Below, in pieces: positions 7,527-15,975 of a stretch of DNA of 44,247 nucleotides. Both the position numbers and the translations under genes were made by a program. The notes under the pieces are model-generated. The model saw only the letters and a list, made by a program, of their open reading frames with translations. It was not told where the DNA came from and ran no database searches. This DNA comes from an uncultured Eubacteriales bacterium. GTDB taxonomy: Bacteria; Bacillota; Clostridia; Lachnospirales; Lachnospiraceae. The stretch covers positions 1 to 44,247 of the forward strand of contig CASFBR010000145.1 of NCBI GenBank assembly GCA_949292795.1, written 5' to 3'. Position 1 is the first letter of the stretch; each line of letters begins with the position of its first letter.

Positions 7527-8432
7527 ATGGATTCAAGTGTTAAAAGTGCTGCTGACAGAAGATACCAGAGGCTCATTATCATCATTTTGTCCGTGTTTGC
7601 GGCGCTGGCCATTTTGCCGTTTGTTCTGTTAGTGTCCTCCTCCTTTACGGATGAATCGACGCTGGTGAGCCAGGGATACAGCTTTATCCCGAGAAAATTT
7701 TCAACGTATGCCTATGAATATCTGTTTAGCTCCAACGGCCTTAAGATTTTCAGAGCCTATGGCGTGACGCTGATTGTAACAGTAGTCGGAACAGGCTTAA
7801 GCCTGCTGATTGGCCCGATGCTTGCCTGGACTTTATCGCGCGCAGATTATAAGAGAGCCAAGGTTTTAAGCTTTATGGTATTTTTTACAATGCTTTTTAA
7901 CGGCGGTATTGTGCCAAGCTACCTGATGTGGACATCGACGTTTCATGTAAAAAATACGATTTTCGGACTGATCTTTCCAACGCTGGTCTTTAATGGCTTT
8001 TACATTTTGCTTTACAAAAACAACTTTAAGGCCAATATCCATCCGGCGCTGGTGGAGGCGGCCAAGATCGACGGCGCAGGCGAGCTGTATATTTACTTTA
8101 AGATCGTGCTTCCGCTTTCCCTGCCGATACTGGCAACAATCGGCCTGATGGTCGGCCTTGGCTACTGGAATGACTGGACCAACGGTTTGTATTATGTTAA
8201 TGATACGCATCTTTACTCATTGCAGCAGTTCCTGAAGAGTATTATTGATAATATTAACAATTTGTCCAGTCTGGCAGGAAATTCGGGCGTCGGGGAGGCG
8301 CTGGCCAAGATGCCGGGCAATTCGATCCGTATGGCTATGGCCGTGATCGGCGTGCTTCCGGTCATGATCTTATATCCGTTTTTCCAGAAAGCTTTCGTGG
8401 CAGGTATCGCTCTGGGCGGAGTGAAGGAATAA
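7527..8432 (+). CDS. Sugar ABC transporter permease (YtcP/LplC-like)
   Basis: A 301-residue permease of the CUT1 carbohydrate family with six predicted membrane helices and the EAA motif EAAKIDGAGELYIYFKIVLPLSLP, which docks on the ATPase. ATG 7527 follows AAAGGGG at good spacing and lies 15 nt after the partner permease stop, so the two are co-translated. It ends the operon. Substrate cannot be read from sequence; the context suggests a glycoside. Confidence 0.92.
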   Translation: MDSSVKSAADRRYQRLIIIILSVFAALAILPFVLLVSSSFTDESTLVSQGYSFIPRKFSTYAYEYLFSSNGLKIFRAYGVTLIVTVVGTGLSLLIGPMLAWTLSRADYKRAKVLSFMVFFTMLFNGGIVPSYLMWTSTFHVKNTIFGLIFPTLVFNGFYILLYKNNFKANIHPALVEAAKIDGAGELYIYFKIVLPLSLPILATIGLMVGLGYWNDWTNGLYYVNDTHLYSLQQFLKSIIDNINNLSSLAGNSGVGEALAKMPGNSIRMAMAVIGVLPVMILYPFFQKAFVAGIALGGVKE

Positions 8433-8528
8433 TAATAAAAGCAGGACAGGGTGCGGCTTGATAAAGTGTGAAGATACTTTTTTCTGTAAAAATGAAAAGC
8501 TACTTCCGCCTAAATACACAACAGAACA

Positions 8529-8557
8529 TTGATATTTATCATACTGTTGTATATAAT
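8529..8557 (+). promoter_or_regulatory. Sigma-A promoter of the DUF3990 cassette
   Basis: TTGATA (8529-8534), a 17-nt spacer and TATAAT (8552-8557). It lies about 95 nt before the DUF3990 start codon, so the cassette is transcribed separately from the upstream ABC operon. Confidence 0.65.
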
Positions 8558-8649
8558 AGAAATAGGTGATGGAAATTGAATTTGATTTTGAGTACCATCT
8601 TGTAGGGGAAAGAACGTGCGATTGCCGAAAAAGCATTGGAGGGACAATT

Positions 8650-9141
8650 ATGATTTTATATCATGGCAGTAATCTGGTTGTATCAGAACCGAAGCTGATC
8701 CAGCAAAATCGCTTTTTGGACTTTGGGTTTGGCTTTTATACCACAACTAATAAAGAACAGGCAATCAGCTTTGCCGATAAGGTTACAAAGCGTCGGAAAA
8801 ACGGCCATAGGGCGGTCAGTATTTATGAGATCGACGAGAATACGGCCTTTTCTGAATGTTCACTTCTGCGCTTTGATAGGCCGGAAGAAGCGTGGCTGGA
8901 TTTTGTATCAGATAATCGTTCTGGTAATCATGAGGGAGAAGCCTATGATTTTATCTTTGGACCGGTTGCCAATGATGATGTATATCGGACGTTTACACTC
9001 TACACCGCAGGCGTGCTGACAAAGGAGCAAACCCTGGAACAACTCAAAATCAAGAAGCTGTATAACCAGTTGGTGTTGACAACGGAAAAGGCTCTGTCCT
9101 ATCTGCGGTTTGTCGGCACTGTACCTGAGGAGGAATTTTGA
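8650..9141 (+). CDS. DUF3990 protein, ADP-ribosyltransferase-like toxin candidate
   Basis: About 163 residues. The start ILYHGSN and the segment [20 protein letters not shown] match DUF3990, a family placed in the ADP-ribosyltransferase fold clan; H-G-S and the Y-x-T strand are the expected NAD-pocket landmarks. GGAGGG stands 6-7 nt before ATG 8650; the frame is open further upstream but without a better ribosome site. The stop overlaps the next start (ATG at 9141). In many Firmicutes DUF3990 genes are followed by a DUF3791 gene, as here, so a toxin-antitoxin or effector-immunity role is likely but unproven. Confidence 0.75.
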   Translation: MILYHGSNLVVSEPKLIQQNRFLDFGFGFYTTTNKEQAISFADKVTKRRKNGHRAVSIYEIDENTAFSECSLLRFDRPEEAWLDFVSDNRSGNHEGEAYDFIFGPVANDDVYRTFTLYTAGVLTKEQTLEQLKIKKLYNQLVLTTEKALSYLRFVGTVPEEEF

Positions 9142-9380
9142 TGTCAGATAAAAAATTTGAAGCGATTTTGACTTTATTGGTTCCCCAGGTTGTTCAGCTA
9201 ATTTGTGAGAACTACCCTGTGGATGAAATGAGTGCGTCCAGAGATTTTTATGAATCCAAGGTGTACTCTTTGCTGGAGCAGGAGAATACTAAACTATGGC
9301 ATTTCAGCCCGCTTACCTTATTCAATATGTATGACGAGGAAAAAAAGACAGGAAACTTTGAGATACCAGAGGAGGTGTGA
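9141..9380 (+). CDS. Small acidic protein of the DUF3990/DUF3791 cassette
   Basis: A 79-residue predicted helical, soluble protein ([18 protein letters not shown]...). Its ATG shares a base with the stop of the DUF3990 gene, and GAGGAGG precedes it, so it is translationally coupled to the toxin-like gene. It overlaps the ribosome site of the DUF3791 gene. No family was recognised. The tight packing suggests an antitoxin or accessory subunit. Confidence 0.75.
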   Translation: MSDKKFEAILTLLVPQVVQLICENYPVDEMSASRDFYESKVYSLLEQENTKLWHFSPLTLFNMYDEEKKTGNFEIPEEV

Positions 9381-9382
9381 AA

Positions 9383-9595
9383 ATGAGCAGGCAAGGCGAT
9401 TTTCTTATTTATTGTGTAGAAACCTATAAAAATGCCAAGCACTTGACTGGCAAGCAGGTGGCGGAACTCTTTACCCGTTACCATGTGTGGGACTATGTGT
9501 ATTCCTGCTTTGAAGCCTTGCACACCACAGGAGCCAATTATATTGTGGAGGACATCGATCTCTATATCGAGACAAGGAAACCTGTTATGGCTTGA
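9383..9595 (+). CDS. DUF3791 family protein, antitoxin candidate
   Basis: A 70-residue protein. The segments FLIYCVETYKNAKHLTGKQV, ELFTRYHVWDYV and ALHTTGANYIVEDIDLYI are characteristic of DUF3791. GGAGGTG lies 5 nt before ATG 9383, directly after the preceding stop. It is the last gene of the three-gene cassette and is followed by a terminator at 9657. DUF3791 genes typically accompany DUF3990 genes; an antitoxin role is inferred from this pairing. Confidence 0.8.
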   Translation: MSRQGDFLIYCVETYKNAKHLTGKQVAELFTRYHVWDYVYSCFEALHTTGANYIVEDIDLYIETRKPVMA

Positions 9596-9656
9596 AAGAA
9601 ATGTGAAATGACATAAGCTGTACATACTGAATTAGTATCTTCATATAATAAATTAT

Positions 9657-9692
9657 AAAAAAGCCGATTGGAGAAATCCACTCGGCTTTTTC
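9657..9692 (+). terminator. Intrinsic terminator of the DUF3990 cassette
   Basis: AAAAAAGCCGA and TCGGCTTTTT form a stem with a 14-nt loop and end in a T-run. The symmetric A and T tracts would allow function in both directions. Confidence 0.8.
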
Positions 9693-9838
9693 CGTCTATC
9701 AGAAGCTGATCCGGCTCGTGGTACGGCGCCGGACAGCGTATATGCGGCCGCGTTTTGCGAGGGAGTTTTGATGGTGGAACTCTTTGCTGTTGTCTGCGGC
9801 AGGCATACAAAAATAAAACGAAGGCAGGGAAAAACGAT

Positions 9839-10375
9839 ATGAATAAAACTTTTGAAGTTCGGACGGAGCAGATCGGCCAGTCTGCGCTTTTACAGTATAA
9901 AACATGGCTGCTGGAGCATTATGCTGTGCGCAGCGCCAATTCCATGCTTGTGGCGCTGAACGTTTTTATGACATTTGCTCAGTGGGACTGCGAAAAGCTC
10001 AAGCTGATGCGGACGCAGAGCTTTGGCTGTGATGACCAAAGATATGAGATGAGTGTGCACGACTATCATTGTCTTGCGGCGGCTGCCCGAAAAGCGAAAA
10101 ATCCACAGCTGGAGCTGATTTTAGAAACACTTGTCTGCACCGGAATAAGGGTCAGCGAGCTGATCTGCTTTACTGTGGAAAGCATTAAAAAGGGCAGCGT
10201 AAGCATCAGAAATAAAGGGAAATACCGGAGGATTCCGCTGCCGGATGACCTTCGCAAAAGGCTTTATTATTACGCATGTAAAAATGCCATAAAGAGCGGG
10301 CCAATTTTTGTAACAAAAAATGGTAAGCCAAAGGACCGGTCAAATTTGTGGCGGGAAATGAAAAAGACAACATAA
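9839..10375 (+). pseudogene. Tyrosine recombinase, C-terminally truncated
   Basis: A 178-residue remnant of a XerC/D-like integrase. It has the N-terminal SAM-like core-binding domain (about 1-75) and the first half of the catalytic domain: the first catalytic Arg in CTGIRVSEL (about residue 103), the beta-hairpin Lys in RNKGKYRRIPL, and GKPKDRSNLWREMKK. Translation stops before the HxxR box, the second His/Trp and the nucleophilic Tyr, so it should be inactive. ATG 9839 follows AAGGCAGGG. The stop codon lies inside a perfect 10-bp-arm palindrome (10367-10390), which may mark the break point. Confidence 0.75.
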
Positions 10376-10390
10376 TCCACATTATGTTGT
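10367..10390. repeat. Perfect palindrome at the integrase truncation point
   Basis: ACAACATAAT (10367-10376) and ATTATGTTGT (10381-10390) are exact inverted repeats around CCAC. The left arm contains the integrase TAA stop. The geometry (two 10-bp arms, short spacer) is compatible with a recombinase-type site, or simply with a hairpin. A partial echo, CATTATGTTCTTGC, occurs about 55 bp downstream. Confidence 0.7.
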
Positions 10391-10421
10391 TTGCAGGAGA
10401 TTTTACGGAGATGAAGTATGA

Positions 10422-10780
10422 ATGAATAAACAAAAGCATTATGTTCTTGCGCCGGATCATATACAGTGGACCCGGGACAGCCTCATATTGGCAGTACCCG
10501 AAGATAAAGCTTACAGTATCGATTATAAAACGATCCGCTCGGTACGCTTTTGGGCTATAAAAAAGGCGCATCCGGAGCGTGCTGCCTGGATGCCTCAGAG
10601 GTGGATCAGGAAAGGGATGGATATTTGTCTGTTTTTCAGAAAAATGGCGACCGATGGGATATTTTTTTCTTCCGCAGCAGCCTTCCCGCGGGAGCGGTTT
10701 TTGGCCTCCTTAGCGGAACACGTTTTAAGGCGTGTTGTCCCGGGGGCGCCGACGCTAATCAATTTAAAAAGCAAAAGTAA
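10422..10780 (+). pseudogene. Small protein gene with an apparent one-base frameshift
   Basis: The first ~43 codons (MNKQKHYVLAPDHIQWTRDS... to SVRF) read well in one frame. After the TTTT run near 10548-10551 the sensible protein continues in another frame (GYKKGASGACCLDASEVDQERDGYLSVFQKNGDRWDIFFFRSS...) to a stop at 10780. A single extra T would restore one ~119-residue protein. The original frame continues to 10901 but becomes Lys/Asn-rich low-complexity sequence. The fold may be a small beta-rich PH-like domain; no family is recognised. This could be a real mutation or an assembly error. Confidence 0.5.
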
Positions 10781-10810
10781 AGATAAAAGCAGAAATAAAA
10801 ATAGTAGAAA

Positions 10811-10850
10811 TAAAAATAAAAAACACCCCGGCCATTTCAGGCAGGGGTGC
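10811..10850 (-). terminator. Intrinsic terminator of trxA
   Basis: On the minus strand GCACCCCTGCC...GGCCGGGGTG forms a stem followed by TTTTTTATTTTTATTTC, about 30 nt after the thioredoxin stop codon. Confidence 0.85.
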
Positions 10851-10880
10851 ACGGGGAGGCGCTTTATAGTGTGGGCCGGC

Positions 10881-11189
10881 TTATTTAATCAGCTGCTCTA
10901 AAACCGCCTTTGTCTGTAAGCCGATAACCTTATTGACAGCCTGGCCGTTTTTGAAAACGATCAGTGTCGGGATGCTCATAACCTGGAACTGCTGTGCAAG
11001 GTCCTGGCTCTGATCAACGTCCAGCTTGCATACTTTGATTTCCGGGTGTTCGCCGGCCAGCTCATCTACGATCGGTGAGAGCATTTTGCATGGGCCGCAC
11101 CAGGTGGCGAAGAAATCAACAAGTACGGGTTTATCACTCTGTAAAACTTCCAGAGAAAAATTATTGCTGTTTACACTTACTACTGACAT
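10881..11189 (-). CDS. trxA: Thioredoxin
   Basis: A 102-residue thioredoxin with the redox motif W30-C31-G32-P33-C34-K35 and the cis-proline loop SIPTLIVF. It reduces protein disulfides in the cytoplasm with electrons from thioredoxin reductase, which is not encoded here. ATG 11189 follows ACAGGAGTGA. The gene is monocistronic: its own terminator lies just downstream and the Crp/Fnr gene upstream is separated by a repeat array. Length and motif are fully typical. Confidence 0.96.
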   Translation of the reverse strand: MSVVSVNSNNFSLEVLQSDKPVLVDFFATWCGPCKMLSPIVDELAGEHPEIKVCKLDVDQSQDLAQQFQVMSIPTLIVFKNGQAVNKVIGLQTKAVLEQLIK

Positions 11190-11303
11190 AAAATCACTCC
11201 TGTTTAATCGTTTTTATTATTTCCTTTTGATGGATAAAGAATACCATATGGCCGGCTTTTTTTCTGTGACTTTGTTACACAAAGCATAGCTTAAGCGGCC
11301 GGA

Positions 11304-11425
11304 GGCTTTTTAACTGCCAAAGCTTACCTTAAGCTATCTGGGTTTGGCTTTAGCTGTCCAAGCTTATCTTAAGCTGTCTGGGTTCGGCTTTAACTGCCAA
11401 AGCCTACCTTAAGCTGTCTTTGGCA
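11304..11425 (-). repeat. 40-bp tandem repeat, three copies, across the crp 3' end
   Basis: TTAAGCT recurs at 11329, 11369 and 11409, an exact 40-bp period, embedded in units of the form GGCTTTAACTGCCAAAGC...CTTAAGCTGTCTGGG. The unit at 11386-11425 includes the last codons and TAG of the Crp/Fnr gene; the other two lie beyond its stop. No gene is seen between the Crp/Fnr stop and trxA. Confidence 0.85.
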
Positions 11426-12093
11426 AGGCGTGTAAGTCCGGGCACATCGGTCAGTTCCACATGGCCGCGGGTGAGACGGACAAGGCCCTCGGACTGAAAA
11501 TATTTGAGCATCCGGGTCATAACCTCCCGGGCACTGCCAAGATGGTTTGCAATCTGCTCATGGGTCAGTGTCAGGTCATCGGTTTCTTCCAGGGCGGATT
11601 CCTCAATGAGAAATGCAGCCAGGCGGGCGTCCATTTTTTTGCTGAGCACCTGCTCTAACACCCACATCACTTCGGAAAAGCCGGATGCCATAAGCTCATT
11701 GGTGTACAGAGCCGCCGGGGCGGACTGTTCAATACATTCCCTGTAAATGTCCGGCGGAATATGCAGCACTTCGGTGTCCTGCTCGGCTGTGAGAAAAATA
11801 TCAAACTGGATGCTGTTAAATACGCAGGATGCGGAAAACAGGCAGATGTCCCCGGAAAAAAGCCGGTAGAGCGTCAGCTCCCGGCCTTCCTCGGTCATAA
11901 TGTAAGCCCGTATCTGCCCGGAACGGATCAAAAGCAGCCCGAGGCAGTTTTGACGTCCCTGATAGATGGCGGTTTTCGCCGGATATTTGCGCACAGATAC
12001 ATGGCGGATCAGCTGTTCCTTCATTGGCTGTGAAAGCTTATCCCAGAAAGGGAAGAAGCCGGCCAGTTCTGAAGCTTGTGAAATTTCGTTCAT
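11404..12093 (-). CDS. Crp/Fnr family transcriptional regulator
   Basis: A 229-residue protein: an N-terminal cyclic-nucleotide-binding-type beta-barrel (about 15-130), a long dimer helix, and a C-terminal winged HTH (about 160-220). The recognition helix GSAREVMTRML keeps the R-E-x-x-x-R spacing of CRP. There is no N-terminal cysteine cluster, so it is not an FNR-type Fe-S sensor. Its ATG overlaps the stop of the V-ATPase D gene by 4 nt, so it is translationally coupled to the ATPase operon. It could sense the energy or redox state and control that operon or trxA; its targets are unknown. Confidence 0.9.
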   Translation of the reverse strand: MNEISQASELAGFFPFWDKLSQPMKEQLIRHVSVRKYPAKTAIYQGRQNCLGLLLIRSGQIRAYIMTEEGRELTLYRLFSGDICLFSASCVFNSIQFDIFLTAEQDTEVLHIPPDIYRECIEQSAPAALYTNELMASGFSEVMWVLEQVLSKKMDARLAAFLIEESALEETDDLTLTHEQIANHLGSAREVMTRMLKYFQSEGLVRLTRGHVELTDVPGLTRLAKDSLR

Positions 12094-12731
12094 AGCAATG
12101 ATGTTCCTTTTCCGTCGGCGCCTTTTCTGCTTTTGATCACCTTAAGCCTTGTAAAATCTTCGCGCTCCTTTTCTTCAAGCGCTGTCTGGATCGTTTTGAC
12201 AAGGGCAGTATATTTGGGTATCGTAATATTTTGCAGTGCATTGGCGCGTTTTCGTGTTTTAATGATACTGGCAGCCAGGCGGTAGGCGCTTGTTTCGATG
12301 GTTGCCAGCTTCAGCGTCAGCTCCTTGACGCGGCTGAAATTGTAAACCGCTTCGTCCAGAGCAATCGTAGAATGATAAAAGTCGTAGGAGGGCGATGTCT
12401 GCGGGGGCGGGGCCTCCACAAGGGGAATTTCCGTGCCCATAATGCTCCGGTATTTGATGCGGATGCCGTTTTCCTCGGGAACCGTATAGGAAATGTTTTC
12501 CACATTCATAATACCCATTTCGATATTGGCTTTTTGGAGTGCCGCATAGGCATTGCGGAAGGTGGCGTCAATTTCTTTCTGAATATCCTGAGCCCGGTCG
12601 GTCAGCTCCATCAGCTCCCGAATGAGGATGTTCCGCTTTTTATCCATGAGATCATAGCCCTGCCGAGCCAGCGCCAGAGAATTTTTGGCGAGCATGAGAT
12701 TGCCTTTGGTGGGAAATTCATTAGGGTCCAT
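12090..12731 (-). CDS. ntpD: V/A-type ATPase subunit D (central stalk)
   Basis: A 213-residue coiled-coil subunit of the rotor shaft linking the A3B3 head to the membrane ring. It starts MDPNEFPTKGNLMLAKNSLALARQGYDLMDKKR, the conserved N-terminal helix, and ends with the second long helix (ITIPKYTALVKTIQTALEEKERED). ATG 12731 follows AGGGAGTGATCGC and lies 4 nt after the B subunit stop; the frame is open upstream but that part is B-gene shadow. It overlaps the Crp/Fnr gene by 4 nt. Confidence 0.93.
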   Translation of the reverse strand: MDPNEFPTKGNLMLAKNSLALARQGYDLMDKKRNILIRELMELTDRAQDIQKEIDATFRNAYAALQKANIEMGIMNVENISYTVPEENGIRIKYRSIMGTEIPLVEAPPPQTSPSYDFYHSTIALDEAVYNFSRVKELTLKLATIETSAYRLAASIIKTRKRANALQNITIPKYTALVKTIQTALEEKEREDFTRLKVIKSRKGADGKGTSLL

Positions 12732-12735
12732 GCGA

Positions 12736-14175
12736 TCACTCCCTGTCATAATATTTATCAAGAATCTTAGTATCGATCCGGTCAAGCTCATCCTTCGGAA
12801 GCATCCGCAGCAGCCGCCAGCCGATGTCAAGCGTCTCGTAAATGGAACGGTTTTCAAAAATATCCTGGCCGACAAATTCATTTTCAAAGGCTTTGCCGAA
12901 TGACAAATATTTTTTATCGGACAAAGACAGCTCATCTTCACCGATGACGGATGCCAGTGCCCGCGCCTCGCCGACCTTTGCGTAGGCGGAGAAAAGCTGG
13001 TTGGCCACATCCTGATGATCTTCCCGGGTGAAGCCCTCGCCAATGCCATCCTTCATCAGACGGGAAAGGGAGGGGAGGACATTGATCGGCGGATAAATGC
13101 CCTGCTGGTGCAAAGAGCGGTCAAGAACGATCTGGCCTTCGGTAATATAGCCGGTCAGGTCCGGAATGGGATGGGTAATATCATCGCCGGGCATGGTCAG
13201 AATCGGAATCTGAGTGACAGAACCCGGACAGCCGGTTATGATGCCGGCGCGTTCATAAATAGCGGCCAGCTCACTGTAAAGATAGCCGGGGTAGCCCTTT
13301 CGGCTTGGTATCTCACCCTTGGATGAGGAAATCTCGCGGAGTGCCTCTGCATAGGAGGTCATATCGGTGAGAATGACAAGAACATGATAGCCTTTGTCAA
13401 AGGCCAGATATTCTGCCGCGGTCAGCGCAACCTTTGGGGTGATGATACGTTCTGCCACCGGGTCATTGGCAAGATTCAGGTAAGTGACGACATGAGAAGC
13501 CGCGCCGCTTTCTTCAAAAGTGCGTCGGAAAAACTCAGCGACATCATGCTTGACACCCATAGCGGCAAACACGACCGCAAACCGTTCACGGTCCGCGGCG
13601 CCCGGAGCTGCGTTGCCGCTGCTGCGGCCGTCTGCGCCGCCCGAAGCCGCGCTGCTGCCGCCGGCCAGCGACGCCTGCTTTACGATCTGGGCGGCGAGCT
13701 GATCGTGGGGCAGGCCGTTGCCGGAAAAGATCGGCAGCTTTTGGCCGCGGATGAGCGTTGTGAGGCCGTCGATGGCAGAGATGCCGGTGCGGATATAGTT
13801 GCGCGGATATTCACGGCTGACCGGATTCATGGGCTTGCCGTTTACATCCCGGCGGATGTCGGAGATGATCTCCCCGAGACCGTCGATGGGCTGGCCGAGA
13901 CCGTTAAAGGTGCGCCCTAAAATCTCTTCAGACAGAGCGATTTCCATGGGATGTCCGGTGAGCCGGGTGTGGGTATTGGTCAATGACATATTTGCGGTAT
14001 TTTCAAACACCTGGATGACGGCCCGGTCCTCGTCCAGCTGAATGATACGGCCAAGCTTGGTTTCCCGGCCATCTACCTTCATTTCTACGATTTCTTCAAA
14101 GGATGCGCCCATAACGCCCTCAAGGATCACGAGAGGGCCGTTTATGCTGCTTAATCCAAGATACTCGATCGACAT
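12736..14175 (-). CDS. ntpB: V/A-type ATPase subunit B (non-catalytic head)
   Basis: A 479-residue regulatory nucleotide-binding subunit. Conserved blocks include [38 protein letters not shown], and [17 protein letters not shown]. As expected for B it lacks a Walker A lysine motif. Odd feature: about 25 extra Gly/Ala/Ser-rich residues (about 169-197) sit between QIVKQA and FAVVFAAMG, where most homologues have a short connection. This explains the somewhat long protein. ATG 14175 follows AGAAAGGGGCGGG and is 16 nt after subunit A. Confidence 0.95.
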   Translation of the reverse strand: MSIEYLGLSSINGPLVILEGVMGASFEEIVEMKVDGRETKLGRIIQLDEDRAVIQVFENTANMSLTNTHTRLTGHPMEIALSEEILGRTFNGLGQPIDGLGEIISDIRRDVNGKPMNPVSREYPRNYIRTGISAIDGLTTLIRGQKLPIFSGNGLPHDQLAAQIVKQASLAGGSSAASGGADGRSSGNAAPGAADRERFAVVFAAMGVKHDVAEFFRRTFEESGAASHVVTYLNLANDPVAERIITPKVALTAAEYLAFDKGYHVLVILTDMTSYAEALREISSSKGEIPSRKGYPGYLYSELAAIYERAGIITGCPGSVTQIPILTMPGDDITHPIPDLTGYITEGQIVLDRSLHQQGIYPPINVLPSLSRLMKDGIGEGFTREDHQDVANQLFSAYAKVGEARALASVIGEDELSLSDKKYLSFGKAFENEFVGQDIFENRSIYETLDIGWRLLRMLPKDELDRIDTKILDKYYDRE

Positions 14176-14191
14176 GGCTTCCCGCCCCTTT

Positions 14192-15958
14192 CTATGCGTT
14201 TTCTTCCATCAGTTTATGATAGAACTGATCGATTTTATTATGGTATTCAATAAATTTTTCCGGTTCATCATTGCCGACATTGTATTTAATCGCAATGATC
14301 TCCTCAAAAATATGATCCTCACAAAGCAGCGACATCGGCATACCGAGGCCGATGAGCGCGGCGCATTTATCGTACAGATATAAAATGACCTCCATCATTT
14401 TTAACTGCTTTGATAAAGGAACATAGGTATCTGACGGATGATAGGCGTTTTGCTGTAAAAATCCGAGCCGGATGACCCGGGCGATCTCAAGCACAAGCTT
14501 CTGGTCGTCCGGCAGCACATCGCTTCCGATGAGCTTCACGATTTCGTTGAGCTCGCTTTCTTTTGTGAGCAGTGCCAGGATGCGTGTCCGGCAGGAGACA
14601 AAATCGCTTCCGACGTTTTGCTCATACCATGGTTCCAGATCACGCACATATTCGCTGTAACTGGTGAGCCAGTGGATGGCCGGAAAATGGCGGGCGTAAG
14701 CAAGCGATTTATCCAGGCCCCAAAAGCAGCGGACAAAACGTTTGGTATTTTGTGTCACCGGTTCTGAAAAGTCGCCGCCCTGAGGGGATACGGCGCCGAT
14801 GATTGTAACAGAGCCTTCAAGGCCGCCAAGCGTTTCCATAAAACCGGCGCGCTCGTAAAATGCGGACAGCCGGGATGCGAGATAGGCGGGAAAGCCTTCT
14901 TCTGCCGGCATTTCCTCAAGCCTTCCGGAAAGCTCGCGCAGCGCTTCGGCCCAGCGGGAGGTGGAGTCGGCCATGATGGCCACATGATAGCCCATATCCC
15001 GATAATATTCTGCCAGTGTCAGACCGGTATAAATGCTTGCCTCACGGGCGGCTACGGGCATATTGGAGGTGTTGGCGATGAGCGTGGTGCGCTCCATAAG
15101 AGAATTGCCTGTGCGCGGGTCTGTAAGCTTTGAAAAATCCTCGAGCACCTGGGTCATCTCATTGCCGCGTTCGCCGCAGCCGATATAAATGATCAGATCG
15201 GCATCGCACCATTTGGCGATCTGATGCTGTGTCATTGTTTTTCCTGTGCCGAAACCGCCGGGAACAGCCGCTGTGCCGCCTTTGGCAATGGGGAACAGCG
15301 TATCAAGGATGCGCTGCCCGGTAATCAGCGGACGGTCTGACGGAAAGCGCCGGCGTGTGGGCCTTGGCACACGGATCGGCCAGTGTTGGGTCATTGTTAA
15401 AGGTGTTTCGCGGCCTTCATAGTCCACGAGTGTTGCCAGTACGTCATGGATCGTATAGTCACCGTCACAGACAACATTTTTTAAGGTTCCGGAAAGGTCT
15501 GGCGGAACCATGATCTTATGTGTCAGCGCGTGGGTCTCGGGGACGGAGGCAATGACCGTGCCTCCGGTTACCGCGTCGCCGTCCTTCACAAGCATGTGAG
15601 TGGGCCACAGCTTTTTGCTGTCCAGTGATTCCACTGAGATACCCCGGTCGATAAACGCGCCGGAATGTCTGGCGATTTCGCTTAACGGGCGCTCAACACC
15701 GTCAAAAATATTGCCGATGATCCCGGGCGCCAGCGTCACAGAGATTGCATCACCGGTACCGGTGACTTCCTCGCCGGGCATCAGGCCGGTCGTTTCTTCG
15801 TAAACCTGGACAATGGTTCGTTCCCGGCTTAAGGCGATAACTTCACCCACAAGCCGGTTTTTCCCGACGTAAACCATCTCGGACATTTTAAAGCCCTGGT
15901 CGCCCTGAATATAAATGACCGGGCCGTTGATCCCAAAAATTTTTCCAGTGGTTGTCAT
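14192..15958 (-). CDS. ntpA: V/A-type ATPase subunit A (catalytic)
   Basis: A 588-residue catalytic subunit. The Walker A loop is GGFGTGKT (234-241), followed by [13 protein letters not shown] with the catalytic-type Glu, and the Walker B region [18 protein letters not shown]. The non-homologous insert typical of V/A-type A subunits lies at about 110-190. It couples ATP hydrolysis or synthesis to ion movement through the I/K membrane sector. ATG 15958 follows ACAGGAGGACACC. Confidence 0.97.
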   Translation of the reverse strand: MTTTGKIFGINGPVIYIQGDQGFKMSEMVYVGKNRLVGEVIALSRERTIVQVYEETTGLMPGEEVTGTGDAISVTLAPGIIGNIFDGVERPLSEIARHSGAFIDRGISVESLDSKKLWPTHMLVKDGDAVTGGTVIASVPETHALTHKIMVPPDLSGTLKNVVCDGDYTIHDVLATLVDYEGRETPLTMTQHWPIRVPRPTRRRFPSDRPLITGQRILDTLFPIAKGGTAAVPGGFGTGKTMTQHQIAKWCDADLIIYIGCGERGNEMTQVLEDFSKLTDPRTGNSLMERTTLIANTSNMPVAAREASIYTGLTLAEYYRDMGYHVAIMADSTSRWAEALRELSGRLEEMPAEEGFPAYLASRLSAFYERAGFMETLGGLEGSVTIIGAVSPQGGDFSEPVTQNTKRFVRCFWGLDKSLAYARHFPAIHWLTSYSEYVRDLEPWYEQNVGSDFVSCRTRILALLTKESELNEIVKLIGSDVLPDDQKLVLEIARVIRLGFLQQNAYHPSDTYVPLSKQLKMMEVILYLYDKCAALIGLGMPMSLLCEDHIFEEIIAIKYNVGNDEPEKFIEYHNKIDQFYHKLMEENA

Positions 15959-15975
15959 GGTGTCCTCCTGTTACA

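Noticed and set aside
11265-11281. TGTGACTTTGTTACACA near trxA resembles a CRP box.
   Set aside because: The half-site spacing is off by one and one half is imperfect; it is too weak to list as a binding site of the adjacent Crp/Fnr protein.
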